NCBI GenBank assembly: GCA_033439265.1
Contig: JAVTVX010000030.1
Span: forward strand, 4,714,501 to 4,778,500
Reading direction: 5' to 3'
From: Dillenia suffruticosa
Lineage: Eukaryota > Streptophyta > Magnoliopsida > Dilleniales > Dilleniaceae
DNA length: 64,000 bases
Made by a program: the position numbers and the translations under genes. The notes beneath the pieces were generated by a model, which ran no database searches, was not told the DNA's origin, and saw only the letters and a list, made by a program, of their open reading frames with translations. Shown in pieces: positions 48,801-61,135 of this stretch. Position 1 is the first letter of the stretch, and every line of letters begins with the position of its first letter.

Positions 48801-51119
48801 TAATGGACCACACCATCAAATAGTTTCAATTCAACTGGTTAGTGACAACACTAAAGTAGGTTGTTTCTCAATTGATAGAGTCTGCAATGACCAGATGATT
48901 ACCCGAATTTGCTGGGAGAATGCACTGAGTCCAAAGTCTGAAACCTTAAGGACACCATAAGAGTCCAGGAGCAGATTCTCTGGCTGTAAAACATGCAGAT
49001 AATTCCACAAGTTAGAGTAATGGATGCAAATACAGCTCAAGTCCCATTAACAATAAACCAAGAAAAGAAGAAGAAGAAGGTTAACCTTCAAATCTCTATG
49101 GTACACTCCCCTACTGTGGCAGTAATCTACAGCATTGATAAGCTGCTGGAAGTATCTCCTGGCTTCATCCTCCTTCAATCTCCCACTCTTGGCCTAGAAA
49201 AAGAATGCCAGTAAGGAAATTTTCTTTACTGAGAACATATCTTAATGCATTTTTATACAGCATGAAAAGTGTTTGAATGCTGATATAATCACTTGGCAAG
49301 TTTAAGAATCAATTAAGACAATTGATTTAAGGCTCAAATTATGGGCTTTGTAGACTATCTTACTATTTTGTCAAAGAGCTCCGCTCCATCAACATACTCC
49401 AGCACAATGTAAATCTTTGTTTTGCTTGCCATAACCTAAGCACAAGAAAGATAAGCATACGTATTACATTAGCATATTGAACCAAGTTTCTCCATTTTGA
49501 GATTGTCTTACAAAGTTATTAACAACCCAACATGTGAAATTCTCATGAAGGCCAATCTTAGGCATTCTGATTACGAAAAAAGCCTATGTTTCTTAGAAGA
49601 TCACTTCATAAGTAACTGAGTGGCCCTGACAATGCCTCGAACTCTATGAAGTATGAAAATGCTAAAGTTACCTCATAGAGATTGACAACATTTGGATGCT
49701 TGATCTCCTTCATGGTTGATATTTCCCTTTTTAGCTAGCAAAAAACAAAATAAATGGTGAACAACAGTCAGATATAAAAACTAGGAGAGCTTCCCTAGCT
49801 GTTTGCACCACATTACAGTCTCCCCATTTGAATACAGCATTTCCAATCTTCAGCATTACGGCTGTAATCCAAACATAATTTATTTTAATCCAAACATAAT
49901 TGATCAACCATTAATTGTTCTTCAAGAGTTAAACAAGTAATCAAATTTCATTTTCCAAATAAATTTTCTGTGAACAGCACCTAATAGCAAGTAGGAGTCA
50001 ATAATTTTTTTTTTTAGTTACATAGAAGTCGCAAAAATTACGAAAATACATATGTCAAAATATGAAATCTTAGGAAAGACTGGGGTGTCGTCTAAGACAG
50101 AAGTCAATAATTTAATGCATAATAATAAATGTGTTAACTGTTCAATTTCCACTTGCCGGTAATTATTTTAAGTTCAGTTGCCAATTTACCGGTACCTATT
50201 TTGATTTTAAATATAATAGTCAGTGCAGTCCAATGTTAGATTTGAGTATTGACCCAACTTATAATAGGAAAAAAGTTGAGCTCGGGTTCAAGCTCTGAGG
50301 CTGACGCCAAGTTGAGCTCAGGCTTTTCTAGCTATTTTTCTTAGCAAGCCTACGCCAGGCCAGGGTGAGCTAGGCCGCCTCGCTCGTGCATAAGTCAACT
50401 CAAGTCTCACATTCACGTGTTTTGTGCATGCCAAAATATCATCAAGATGTATTAGTCCTTTGTATAACATAGCCTGCTCTGCTTATAATCCATAAACCAA
50501 TCTCCAATCCTTATTATTATGAATTATAATTTAAAGAATTCTTTCTAAAATTTATGAATGATTTAGTCCCACTTCATGCACATGCGACATGCCGACTCTG
50601 ACAGATTTTGTCGTATCCAAAATCATCCTAAAATACCCATCTTTTCAACCACACGCAACCAAAACATCCAATCTCTCACCATAAGAAATTACATCAACAG
50701 TAAAAAATTCCTGTAAAAAAATGATTTAAACGTGAAACTTTAGGGGAATTTCAGATGGAGAATCTTTCGACGCATACTAAATAAAAAATTATCAGTGATT
50801 TGATTTTGAGTTTTAAACATAAAACAAACAAAGATTTCATAACAAAATAATAATAATGATTAATCAACTTCATGAGATATCGGGGAGAAAAAAGGAATGG
50901 AAGAATGAAATTTACATGTTCAACCATCTTATGACGGAGGACGTGTTCACGGTCGAGGATTTTGATGGCGACACTATCACCAGTCTGAACATTTTTGGCG
51001 AACTTGACCTTTGCAAAGGCTCCTTCTCCAATTGTTTTACCCATCTCGTACTTTCCGACACGCGTTCTCGATCCCGGTGGCTTCGTGCCTTTGTGCTCTC
51101 TCTCTTTCTCTCTCATCAC
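45761..51119 (-). CDS. CIPK9: CBL-interacting protein kinase, CIPK9-like
   Basis: The fourteen exons, in transcript order, are 51119-50916, 49734-49672, 49435-49364, 49193-49086, 48983-48903, 48041-47988, 47903-47778, 47695-47606, 47493-47371, 47174-47070, 46699-46583, 46468-46412, 46107-46033 and 45922-45761. They join in frame to 478 aa. The kinase domain has GEGAFAKV (31-38), the ATP-binding Lys in VAIK (53), HRDLKPEN (145-152), DFG (165-167) and APE (192-194). The NAF motif that binds calcineurin-B-like calcium sensors is MNAFELIS (NAF at 322-324), followed by a PPI-type region ending [20 protein letters not shown]. Intron-rich CIPKs of the CIPK3/9/23/26 group have this structure; [12 protein letters not shown] and [14 protein letters not shown] favour CIPK9, which acts with CBL2/3 in potassium homeostasis. 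The last intron uses a GC donor (AAG|GCAAGTG). A (CT)14 repeat sits in the last 30 codons and makes an unusual SLSLSLSLS tail. Confidence 0.92.
45821..45848. repeat. (AG)14 microsatellite inside the CIPK coding tail
   Basis: Twenty-eight bases of AG on + (CT on the coding strand) lie in the last CIPK exon and encode the SLSLSLSLS run (451-459). A change of one repeat unit would shift the frame of the final 19 residues. Confidence 0.9.
49735..50915 (-). other. First intron of the CIPK gene
   Basis: At 1.18 kb this is the gene's longest intron. At about 50270-50400 it holds a GAGCTCGGG / GCTCAGGC-rich patch, probably an old non-autonomous transposon of the kind also hinted at near 54835-55090. 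The fifth intron (48042-48902) is also long, with nothing recognisable in it. Confidence 0.6.
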
Positions 51120-51490
51120 GCACCACCCACAATCACAATTCTCAGATTTCTTTTTAGTTTCTTCTGATTTTGTTTTCAGAATCCTTGTTTAGGTCCCCCA
51201 GTATATTTTCTTTCGAAGAGAGAGGCAACGATGAGGGAGAATCAATGATTCTTACGAAACTAGCTAGTTGGGATGATTGGGGGCGTTTCTTATAACTGGG
51301 GAAATGTGGGACCGAGTGTGGACCAGAACGGGCCATACACATTTCACTTGTTGCGTTATATGTTCACTCTGATCCAAAACACCCAACCATTTACGCGGCT
51401 GGCCCGCGGCATTCTGAATTTCGTTGGACCAAAACACCCTTGTTTCCATGGATGTAATTTTCTTTCCTTCCCATAATTACCCCTACTTTG
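51120..51490 (-). promoter_or_regulatory. Leader and promoter region of the CIPK gene
   Basis: Upstream of the ATG the coding strand runs through GA-rich leader sequence (plus-strand TCTCTCATCACGCACC at 51109-51124 spans the start). Overlapping short frames between 51150 and 51476 have no recognisable product. No clear TATA box was found. Confidence 0.35.
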
Positions 51491-54400
51491 GCAATATGCT
51501 TAATTAACAAGTTAAGACTTGAATTATATAAAGGTTTATATAAAGTATGAAAATGGAAGTGTGATGCTAAGAAGTATATTCACACAAAAATACTTAAGTT
51601 TAAACAAAAATTAATAAATTTACATACTTAAAAGTATAATGGTTTTGAAAAAATACTTTTTTGCACGCACTTATACTTTCTCAAAAATAATTTATTAAAA
51701 TTCCCATTATTACTCAATATAAATTACTTCAAAATTTAGACTAAAATCCAATTTATAACTTTGTTTTAAAAATTACAATTTGCAATTTTGGATGATATTT
51801 TTAATTACACTTTAAGAGTTCTATACTCAAAAAAACTAAACTCTCGTGGACGTAGCTATAAGAACATTGCATTCTCTTAATCATATGTTTTGATTTTGAC
51901 TTATGAAAATGAAGAAATGAGATTTAGGAAAATCAATTCTTAACGAATTTCATAATAATTGAATTGAATTAATCGAAATATAATGTTATAATGTTATAAC
52001 TTTGGCTCTTGTAGTTGTATAACGTTTTTTGTCTTACCAATTGGTCAGATGTTCAAGTTCCTATTTTCCAAGGAGAATAGTAAAGAAATGCGTGTCTGAA
52101 TTTTATATATTAAAAATTTATGAAATGGATCCCAGACGCCTTATATATTAAAGATTTATGAAATGAGTTCCTAAGGGACAGTCTGGTAGTTACAATCCCC
52201 TTCTCTCCCCTAACTCTAAAATTCAGAATTTAAATTTTTATGTAACAAAAAAATTTTTATGAAATGGTACTATATCTCAATTAAATTCATAAAAAAGGAT
52301 GTTTTTGCCCTGCTGAACTTTATAATGCCCATCAAAATAATGGATGGGGACCAAAAGAACCACAGTGAACTTTTACCCTCTTGAAGGGTTTTTTTTTTTT
52401 TTTTCCACTAGAAGAAAAACGACCATTGCTGATTCTTGAACCATTGGATGAATTTTACTAGTCATGAAAATATAAAAATAAAATTATAATTTTTTTCTAA
52501 AATACAGAATAATTTTATTACATAAAATAAATATTTAAGGTATAAACTTTTGGAAGACCCACTTTCAAAGTGTTATCAAGTACAAGATACGAAGGGCATT
52601 ATTGGTAAATTACTTAAGTCTTGATTAAGAAATTTGTTTCAGAATCCTACCCAACCTGTAAATAATACCGCCTTTGGTTCAACATAGCCAGCGTGAGTTG
52701 ACGCTAAGGGTGGATTTTTGGTGTCTGTAAAATGAGTTTCCAATTTTGACCATGCCATGGGTTAATATTTTGGTTTTATTTGCTAAATAATATAAACAAT
52801 TTTGTAACTTGATATTTCTAAATTTGACGTTCTATTGCATTTTCGAAGAAAGTTCAACTCTATATTTCCATATGGGTTTTAGCTATGGGGCATTTTATTT
52901 GTAAATTTACAAATTTTAGGTAAAATTTGGTAGCATGCTTTTCATGATTTGAGATTTTCAATCAATTGCATGGAATGGTTTTTTTATTTCCTTCTAAGTT
53001 AAAATGTAGACAAATAATATTTACATAATTATTTTTTTGTATGTTATTATAAAATTTCTTACTTTATGTAAATGTTTAATTTGTATTTCAATTTTTGCAT
53101 ATCAAGCAATTTATCAGCAAGATTTTATTAGAATAGTGATTCTTTAACGCTCTGTTAATAAATAAATTAAAATTACAACTTTGCAAAATAAAAGAATTTA
53201 GGGTTGAGCAAAGATCAAGAGGGCTACCACTCTCCGGAAATTTTGCAAAATATAAAATTAAGGTATAGTACTTTTAATAATATTTTAATAAATAAAATTA
53301 AAAGTATTACAAATGTATTAAAAATCTTTAAAATATTGTTAAGATTTTTTTTTAAAAAAATAAAGTTTTATATTTCGTCTCTATAATATAAATATCTGAA
53401 TTTAATCTTGTTTGGAAGTCATGTAAACCAGCAACTTTGTAAATAAAAAAAGAGGCTAAAACATAACACTTTTCCTCATCCCAGAAAGTAAATAAAGTTT
53501 AAGGTTTGACTATTTATTACTCTTGATTGTTTGAATGAAAATGACACCCGAGTTCTGTTTGTCATTGACAACATCAAAGATAATATTTGTGAGATGACAG
53601 AAGACCGACTTACATAACAATACATACGATAGTTCAGTTAATTGAGATCCCTTAATCATAATTAAGAGTTCGATTCCTCATAAAAATAAAAAAATCAGTA
53701 TTGGGAGATCTATCCCTCAATTGAACCCTACAAGTGATTGACCCAAATTAATCAAAACGAAACTTCAAATACTGAATTAGTGGTCTAACCGTGATAAAAA
53801 AATAAAAAAAAAAAGACCGACTTAAGTGGTACCAACTTGTTATTATCTATGAACAAGAAGGCACATAAATAAAGCATATACATTAATAATTTATATATAT
53901 AAACTATTCGAGATTGCCAACAAATTGGCCTGTTACTGCTTTATAATTTTCTTTTTGTTTTAACTTATTCATATTTGGTTATCCGATTAATTCAGTTTGA
54001 ATATTGTAAAATCCATTTTAAAGTTAATTCTTTCGATATTTATTTTTCATCTCTAAGACTCGAATAATTAAAGAATTTGACTCGTGTCAAGTTGATATTA
54101 TTTTTTTTTTTTTTTGGTAAAGGTTGATATTAAAGTTTGATAAATATCTATGCAACCCCAAGACGACCGGGGGGATTTTTCAATATATAATCATTTCTCG
54201 AATCCATTTTAGGGAAATTTTATGTTATTATGTTCTTCAACTGGGGTGGGGGAATTCCATCATAATCATATCTATATTTAATCATGTCGGGCCATTGAAT
54301 AATGAGCAATGAAACCCAATTTTCAAATCAAAATTATTGGCCCATATATTCTCAAACCAATCATAAGTTTTTTATTTTCATTTTGCTTATAATTTTGTGG

Positions 54401-55642
54401 GTCGAAAAATAGGCATTTCGCACAATTCCATCCATATAAAATTAAAGTGAGCAATTTCAGTAAATTTAGTCCTAATCTAAATTGTTTTTAGATTTTTTTT
54501 AAGGTTAAGGTTTCTTTGGAATTAATTAAGATTAAAAACTGCAACTTGAATGCAATCTAGGTTGGGCCAGCCAACCATATCTTGAATCTTGTATTAATAT
54601 AACATATGTAAAGTTAGTGTAATGTCAATTAGTTAATATATATATTAAAAATATATTGTTCATTTCATATAGGTTTTAAGGGTTTCAGAAGATAGTTTTA
54701 GGATCATTTTTTCTTTAAATTCTCAATATCTGATTTTTATAATGCATAAGAAATTTTTTCTTTGAGTTTTATTTTGAACAAAGCCCTAATTTTAATTTTT
54801 CATGACCCTTCCTTAATTATGTTCTCATTGTAGTGTTGGCCGGCTCGACCCAATAAAATGAATAATAATTATATAGTTTTGGCTCAAATCTAAATGGGCA
54901 AAGGTTGAGCTTGTGTTGGTAAGCATGGATTGAACTGAAATTTGATTAGAGTTTGGGTTGCTATCATGGAATTAGCTTAAATAAGTTCTCAACCTGACCA
55001 AAACTATAGTAAATTTGAAATAGAGACCAGACCTTAGTCTTGCTTGATCATTCCTAGCCTTGCTAGCCTTTAAAAATAAACATTCTCGAGCCTTACATCT
55101 AAAAATAAGCATTCATTGTCCCTTTGTTTCCAAGTTGTATGCTCTGATCGGGAAGGATGAGTCGTTTCCGAAAATGAATCTATCAATTTTCTCCCAATTG
55201 TTGGACCATGCATGCAATTATTTGCTTTACAGGTGAGGTCTCTTGTTCAAGTTCAGGATAAGGAAAAAGATTAGAAGAAATATCTGACCCCTTAGAGCAA
55301 GCTCCACTTGGCTTAGGGGAGATAGTTGAGTCGACAGAACTTTGCTCTAACAATTGGGTTGCTGTGATTATGGATTGGATATCTCATTGTCCAAACTGTT
55401 ATTACTAAAAAAAAAAAATTGTTCTATTTTAAGTGTCATTTTAAAAAATTTTAAAGTAAATATTTTTTAATTTTGTCATTATCTTTAATTATCTCTATCA
55501 AATATTTAATCATAACATGATCAAAATGACTTTTTAAAGAGTAATTTAGTTAATTAGTACTATTTTTATATAAATTTATGCTATTTAATTTTTGTACATT
55601 TTTTAAGAGAAATTAAAAGTGGAATAAAGTAGGCGGAGTAAT
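51491..55642. other. AT-rich intergenic DNA
   Basis: No gene is visible. Besides the SINE-like unit listed separately there are T-runs (52389-52404 and 54102-54115) and a GGCTCGACCC / TTGAGCTTG patch near 54840-55090 that resembles the patch in the CIPK intron. Confidence 0.5.
53625..53813 (+). mobile_element. tRNA-derived SINE copy
   Basis: A tRNA-like head has an A-box-like TAGTTCAGTTAATTGAG (53630-53646) and a B-box-like AGAGTTCGATTCCTC (53666-53680). An unrelated body follows and ends in an A-rich tail (AAAAAAATAAAAAAAAAA). The spacing fits Pol III type 2 promoters. The copy has diverged and was probably retroposed long ago. Confidence 0.55.
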
Positions 55643-55740
55643 AACTTAGAGTTTTCTCTTAATAATGAAAAGCCTCCCTAGCTTTCTTGTTGAGCTTCGC
55701 CAAAAATAAATAAAACATAAAACGAGGGTAGTTTTGTAGT

Positions 55741-55742
<2 letters not shown>

Positions 55743-55787
<45 letters not shown>

Positions 55788-55830
55788 GAGACAGAGAGAG
55801 ACAGAGAGAGGACGGAGAAGAGAGAGAAAA
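55743..55830. repeat. (GA)n microsatellite with GACAGA variants
   Basis: Perfect GA copies fill 55743-55779, followed by ACAGAGAG variants to about 55830. Ser/Leu-rich frames on the minus strand over it are by-products. Confidence 0.95.
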
Positions 55831-56939
55831 ACACATGGATGAAGTGAATGGAATGCGCAATAATTGAGACAGTCCAAAATAGATGAGTCGCTTTCGTCTG
55901 GTATGTGGGTCTTGTCCTTCGATGCCGACTCCCCTTTCACGTTCGCTTTCTTCAACTGAATTGACCAAAAAGCCCTCAGCACTCACCTTATCTTGTTAAA
56001 CCTTGGCAGGCAGACTTTGTCCTTCCCCTCCCCCCCCCCCCCGCCACAAACTCGAATTTGGTTTCTTCTCTTTCTGTCTTTCAATTTTGGGAAATTCTTT
56101 CCTACTTTAAGGACCATAATAAATAAACCCACGGCTCGGCGGTCTTCGTTTGGTCGGCCTGAAGCTTAGACCGGCTGAACATTATCTAGAGAAATACATA
56201 CTCAGCTTTAAACAAGGCCAAAACCAAAAGTGATTCCATCTTATCTCATGATTTATGATTGTAGTACTCCTCAAAATCACAATATGATATCATTCACATG
56301 GTTTGCTAGGACAATTATTCAGATTGGCCATGGCCCACTTTGCCAAACTTCAAATTTTCCCTTTATTTAATTTATTTTTATTTTATTTCATTTCATTTAT
56401 AATATTTTTCATTAAATTATAAATTTAATCTTAATTTTTTCAAACTAGCTATAGACCATATTCTAGGAATTTATCGTTGTGAAAATGGTGCTTGTTCTTA
56501 ATCTTCCATTTGTGTGATTGATATTCATGCTCCCTCCATGTGCAACTTCTTAAAAAAAGAAAAAGGAAGAAACTCGGACAAATATAAGAATTTTAAGTTA
56601 TTCAACTAAATGAACCAAAACTCTTGTTCTCAGGTGCATTTGTATTGCAACTTAAGAGAATGATATTTCCTATGAATAAGTTTCTTGTTCTATCACTATT
56701 TATTATCATTATCGCTATCCATAGATCTCCGTGTATGTCTTACCATATATCACAATATATCAATATTTTGTTAGTATATATTATAATATATTGATATATC
56801 ATATATTTGAAAAAATATTTGATTAGTTTAATTTTAATATTTTTCTTAAATGCGTACACTTAATTTGTATTTTATCTATCTTCCTTATTTCTACATGGTA
56901 ACAAAGTTCTTTTTTTTTTGGAAAAAAAAGAGAACAGTA
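55831..56939. other. Intergenic DNA, no gene seen
   Basis: A C12 run lies at 56031-56042. Minus-strand frames ending near 55986 run into the GA repeat and show no domain. The remainder is AT-rich. Confidence 0.4.
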
Positions 56940-57180
56940 AAAAGGACTACACTAGCAGACCAAAACCTTTAGGCATGGTCGTCCTAAAACTATTTTTGAC
57001 GCTTATATTCTTAACTCCCATAGCATCGTCTTGAAACAGTGAAACTATAGAAGGTGGAGCGAGATCAAAGACATGATCCCTGATTGCAAGAGTGCCCGAG
57101 AGTAGCCAAATGATCAACACATTTGTTATCTTCTCTCAAAACATGACAGATCTTGATCACATTAATCTAATACATTTTGT
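56940..57180 (-). mobile_element. LINE-type RNase H fragment
   Basis: The minus strand reads HVLREDNKCVDHLATLGHS, matching the conserved H.xRExN..AD.LA..G core of RNase H domains found at the C-terminus of plant LINE polyproteins. In another frame FDLAPPSIVSLFQDDAMGV follows, also typical of the end of these domains, so at least one frameshift separates the two parts. The His and Asp of the active site are present, but the upstream RT part is missing. It is a dead, 5'-truncated fragment. Confidence 0.65.
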
Positions 57181-57299
57181 AAAATTGTAAAAAGATTATA
57201 AAAGCACTTTTACCCTTCTAGATTCTCTACCTAGATTCGATACTATTCATTAAGTTTTTTTTTATGATCATTTGATATATACTAAATAGTTTTATTTTT

Positions 57300-58010
57300 T
57301 GAGATGATCCTAATGGTCAACAGCCCTTTGGAGAGTTCTCTACACACCCTCACACACTGCTTGAAGGTCCCCTTGTGTTCACAGCATCTTTTCCGGCCTC
57401 TTGCCACTTGTCCGATCATCTAGTTGTTTGGTACATACCGAACTACACTACTTCACAAGACAATCAATGATCGTAACCAAATGCCAAAAAAATCTCCCAT
57501 GCACCATCACGTGTCGCCTAAAAATCACCGATCCGACTTGCTAAATGCTTTTGTTCAAAGGATGAAAATGACTCAAATTTATATCATTTTAATTTAACAA
57601 AAAAAAATTTGACCTGATTTCATCCTTTGTTATCATCTCTCCACCCTGCCATGTGTCTTTCTCTAATTGGTCACAAATGTCCGATCAGCATCACGTGTTA
57701 CACAGTCAATGACATGTTTCCTCCCATATCTTTAACCATGTCATCGGTGAGTAACTCAGGCTCCACCACATTAGTATCCACACGTCGCCATATTAGCATC
57801 CACGTGTAGGCACATTAGTATACATGTTTCACCATGCTAGCATACACGTATCCAGACACATCGTCTTTTTTGTGCTATGTTTTTCTCCATGTGGACTCCA
57901 CGTCAGCACAATCTAACACGTCAGCATCTCACAACAACACTTAGCCCTATTTGGTTCAAGCAGCTCGGTTCAACCATTGACCAGGATTTTGAACGCCCAG
58001 TTCAACTATT
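57300..58010. repeat. Degenerate repeats rich in CACGTG and TTAGCAT motifs
   Basis: Between 57505 and 57925 the ACGT core recurs (CACGTGTCG, CACGTGTT, CACACGTCG, CCACGTGTAG, ACACGTATCC, CCACGTCAGC, ACACGTCAGC), interleaved with CACATTAGTAT / CATATTAGCAT / CATGCTAGCAT. It looks like a loosely tandem unit of about 25-30 bp. It may be the untranslated leader of an old retroelement. No gene is seen. Confidence 0.4.
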
Positions 58011-58794
58011 TTTCACCTGATTTTTCTCATCAATCAGGTCGATTTCCAAGTTTTTGAATGTCCTAAATCAATTTTTGGAGTCAAATTGGTCAAATTCTAA
58101 CACTAAAAATATGTTCATTTTATTTTTGTGATTCTCAAGTATTGTCATTAAATATTTTTTAGTGTGTACACCTGGATATTTTCAAATTCTAACAACACAT
58201 TATTCAACCAAGTAATATCATCTTTGATGACTCTAACTATGTTTTGTGGAATGAAGAAATACATAATTTTCTTAAAGGTAGGCTTTTTTGGCATATAGTT
58301 GCTAGGGAAATACCCAAACCCATACAAAAAATAAGAAGAAAGATAAATTCATAGAACGTATCGTAATTTGGGATGGATTGAGTTATTAGATTCTGATATG
58401 GTTTCAAAATACCTGACAAACTCGACCTCCAACAATGTTTTGATACTAGTAAAATGATATGTGATTTGTTGAAAACCAGCTATTTTATCTCTTGTGATGT
58501 CAATCAATTTTAATTATATAGTCGTTTGAATCGCATGTAACAATCTAGTCAAACCATCCATAATTATGTGTTTAAATTACAAGTTTTGGGATCAGTTAGC
58601 ATTTAAAAATCATGTTTGACCTAATACTAATGTAACCACTATATATATGCTAATTTTTGTAATCATCTACACGTATGGTCTTTATCTATGACTATCAAAG
58701 TTGGATCTTCTTCATCATGACTCTCTACCGGATCTATTAAACACTCCATCTCCTTTATAATGACTCTCTACCCAATCTATTCAAACACTTACCC

Positions 58795-58925
58795 TTTCTT
58801 CTTTTTAGTTTGCTCTCCTTCGGCCTTCGTTCTGACATGCAAGCAGGAGACTCGAACTTCTGACATATTTGTTGGAAGGGCAAGAGGATATCATTGGGCC
58901 AAACATCATTATAAGTTCCCCCCCC
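58795..58925 (-). mobile_element. tRNA-derived SINE-like head
   Basis: On the minus strand, TTTGGCCCAATGATATCC (A-box region) is followed by AGTTCGAGTCTCCTGC (B-box region, plus-strand 58843-58858). This resembles the GGTTCGAGTCC core of plant tRNA-type SINEs. A C9 and A-rich stretch (58918-58965) adjoins it. Body and tail are not resolved. Confidence 0.4.
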
Positions 58926-59885
58926 CAAAAAAAAGGGTAAAAAAAAAATTAAAAAAAAAACCCAACCCCACACTTCTTTACATGTTAGAGCTATTTGGTT
59001 AGAATTACTTCACTACAAAAAAACACGGTTTTAGCCACGGATTTTCGCGACGGAAAAAATTCGTCGCTATTTTGCGACGGATTTAGCGACGAAAAACTTT
59101 TTCGTCGCTAATTGGCCACAAAATTTGCAACAAAAAAAAGTCGTGGCTAAATTAGCGACGGACACATTATTCGTAGCATAATTCGTCGCTAATTAGTGAC
59201 GAAAAATTTTCGTGACTAAATTCGTCGCTAATTAGTGACGAAAAAAGTTTCGTCGCTAAATTCGTCGCCAATTGGGGACAAAAAATTTTTTGTTGCAAAT
59301 TTCGTCGCTAAATATGACAAAATTTTGCCACAAATTTAAAATTCGTCGCAAAATTTAATCTTTTTTAAATAAATAGAATTTTTTTTTTTATTTTTATTTT
59401 TCTTTTATTAATATGTAATATTTAAGTTAAAAATTAATTTAGCGACAAATTTATTTTCCGTCGCTAGATGAAAATCCAATCCGTATATCCGATAATTTAG
59501 CGACGAATTAAAATCCGTCGCTGAATTTATTTTATTTTTATTTTATTTTAATAATTTCAGCGACGGATTCCAAATCCGTCGCGTAATTTTATATTCTTTT
59601 AATTATAATTTTATTTTATTTTAATTTTATTTTACTAATTTATATTAACAAATCATATTATTATTTTATAATATTTTAATTTACATTTTATTTTATTAAG
59701 AATAATGTTATTTAATTCTTAAAAAAACCATATATTTTATTTTATTTAAAATATATATATTTTTTAATTAATTTATTATTTTTTTTACTTTTTTTGTTTG
59801 ATTTAATATTTTTTATTATTGTATAGGTAATTTTATTTTATTTGTATTATTTTATTCAATAATATAAATTAAAATTAAATATTAA

Positions 59886-60235
59886 TGTCTGCGTGGGCGC
59901 GGGCGCCGGCGCATGCACGCACGGGCGCCTGCCTGCCTGGGCGCCCGCGCCCTGCGTGCGCCTGTCTCGGCGCTCGCGGGTGCCTGCCTGGGCGCCCGCG
60001 CTTGGGCTTGCCTGCCTGGGCGCCTAGGCAGGCGTGCGGGCCCCCGCGCCCCAGCAGGAGCGCGCGCACGCCCGCGCGCCAGGCAGGCGCGCGGGCGCCC
60101 AGGCAGGCAGGCGCGGGCGCCCGCGCCCCAGCAGGCGCGCACGCACGCCCGCGCCTGGGCGTGCCTGCAGCAGGCGCCCGCGGCGCCAGGCAGGCAGGCG
60201 CGGGCGCCCGCGCCTGGGCGCCCTTTCTTTTAATT
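59886..60235. repeat. GC-rich tract with inverted GGCGCC/CAGGCAGG repeats
   Basis: About 350 bp of nearly pure GC in a very AT-rich setting, built from CTGCCTGGGCGCCCGCGC on the left and its complement on the right. The 22-base near-palindrome CCTGCCTGGGCGCCTAGGCAGG lies near the centre (60011-60032). Open frames exist in most phases because stop codons need A/T; they are Ala/Arg/Pro-rich and not proteins. Confidence 0.9.
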
Positions 60236-60245
60236 CTAAAAAAAC

Positions 60246-60325
60246 ATGCAGGTGGAGGGATTCAAACCTTGGACCTTAGACTTCGGATTTGAGCAGATCA
60301 CCATTGCACCATTGCTTGGTGTTAG
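60246..60325 (-). other. tRNA-like (Pol III box) module
   Basis: On the minus strand TGGTGCAATGG (plus-strand 60301-60311) resembles an A box and GGTTTGAATCC (60258-60268) a B box, about 35 bases apart, followed by CACCTGCATGTTTTTTT, a possible Pol III stop. It does not fold as a clean tRNA from what I can see. It points left, into the GC-rich tract. Confidence 0.45.
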
Positions 60326-60879
60326 TGTTTTAGTGATGATATTTTTATTTTCTTTCTTCCACCTTTTTGTTTCCTATTCTTACTTTTTTTTCTTTTGGTT
60401 TTTTTTCTTTTTATTTTCATTTCTTATATATAGTAATTTTATTGAAATTTGAATAAAAATATTTTGTGATTAAATATATAGATTTTTTAAATTATTATTA
60501 TATTATAATTTATTGATAATTATAATTTTATAGTTTTGAGATACATTTTTAAATTATGGATTAAAAAAATAAAATAAGAATGAAAAAGAATAATAAATTA
60601 ATAAAATAAAAGAAAAAAGAAGAAATCAAAATATAATATTAATATATTTTTTAATTAATTTATTATTTTATTTTCAATTAGTATTTTATTATTTTTTATT
60701 TTATTAAAAATTATAATATTTATTAGTTTTAATTAAATATTATTTTAGGTTGGTGGTATAAATAAAAATAGTTTTTATATTTATTATTTTAAATTGTTAT
60801 TATATATTATTTTATTATTATTAGAAAAATGTGAAAAAAAGATAATAAATAATAAAAAAAAAACTTTATATCACAATAA

Positions 60880-60960
60880 TATCGTTGGCTCGGTGGTTTA
60901 CAGGTTGCGTGTGTGCAGGAGTTCGTGTAGGAGTTCGGGGTTCGAACCACGGTGGAGGCA
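60880..60960 (+). other. tRNA-like (Pol III box) module
   Basis: TGGCTCGGTGG (60886-60896) matches the A-box pattern and GGGTTCGAACC (60938-60948) is a near-ideal B box, about 42 bases apart. It points right, into the second GC-rich tract. There is no convincing acceptor or anticodon stem, so it is better seen as a SINE-type or captured tRNA remnant than as a tRNA gene. Confidence 0.5.
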
Positions 60961-61003
60961 GGCAGAAGGCGCGGCATTTTCCAGCAATTAAGAGTTGATG
61001 CTG

Positions 61004-61135
61004 GCTCGGGCGGGCAGGTTGCAGGGCGGGCGGGCGGTCAGGTGGGGTGCTGGCTTGGGCGGGCAGGGTTGCAGGGCAAGCAGCTTGGGCGGGCAGGGTT
61101 GCAGGGCAGGCAGGTTGGATCTGCCGGCTCAGAGG
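61004..61135. repeat. 30-bp tandem repeat, about 3 copies, GC-rich
   Basis: Units starting CTTGGGCGGGCAGGGTTGCA at 61054 and 61084 are exactly 30 bases apart; a diverged first copy starts at 61004 (CTCGGGCGGGCAGGTTGCA). It lies between the plus-strand tRNA-like unit and the right subterminal repeats of the CACTA element. Confidence 0.85.

Noticed and set aside
55646-55986. Ser/Leu-rich minus-strand frames of 62-107 aa
   Set aside because: Most of each product is translated GA microsatellite; the remainder has no recognisable motif or splice context.
59882-60292. Several overlapping 64-135 aa open frames on both strands
   Set aside because: They lie in a GC-only inverted repeat where stop codons cannot easily occur. 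The products are Ala/Arg/Pro repeats, and the tract is part of a CACTA element.
60880-60960. A functional tRNA gene
   Set aside because: The A and B boxes are good, but I cannot form a matching acceptor stem or anticodon arm. A tRNA-derived remnant fits better.
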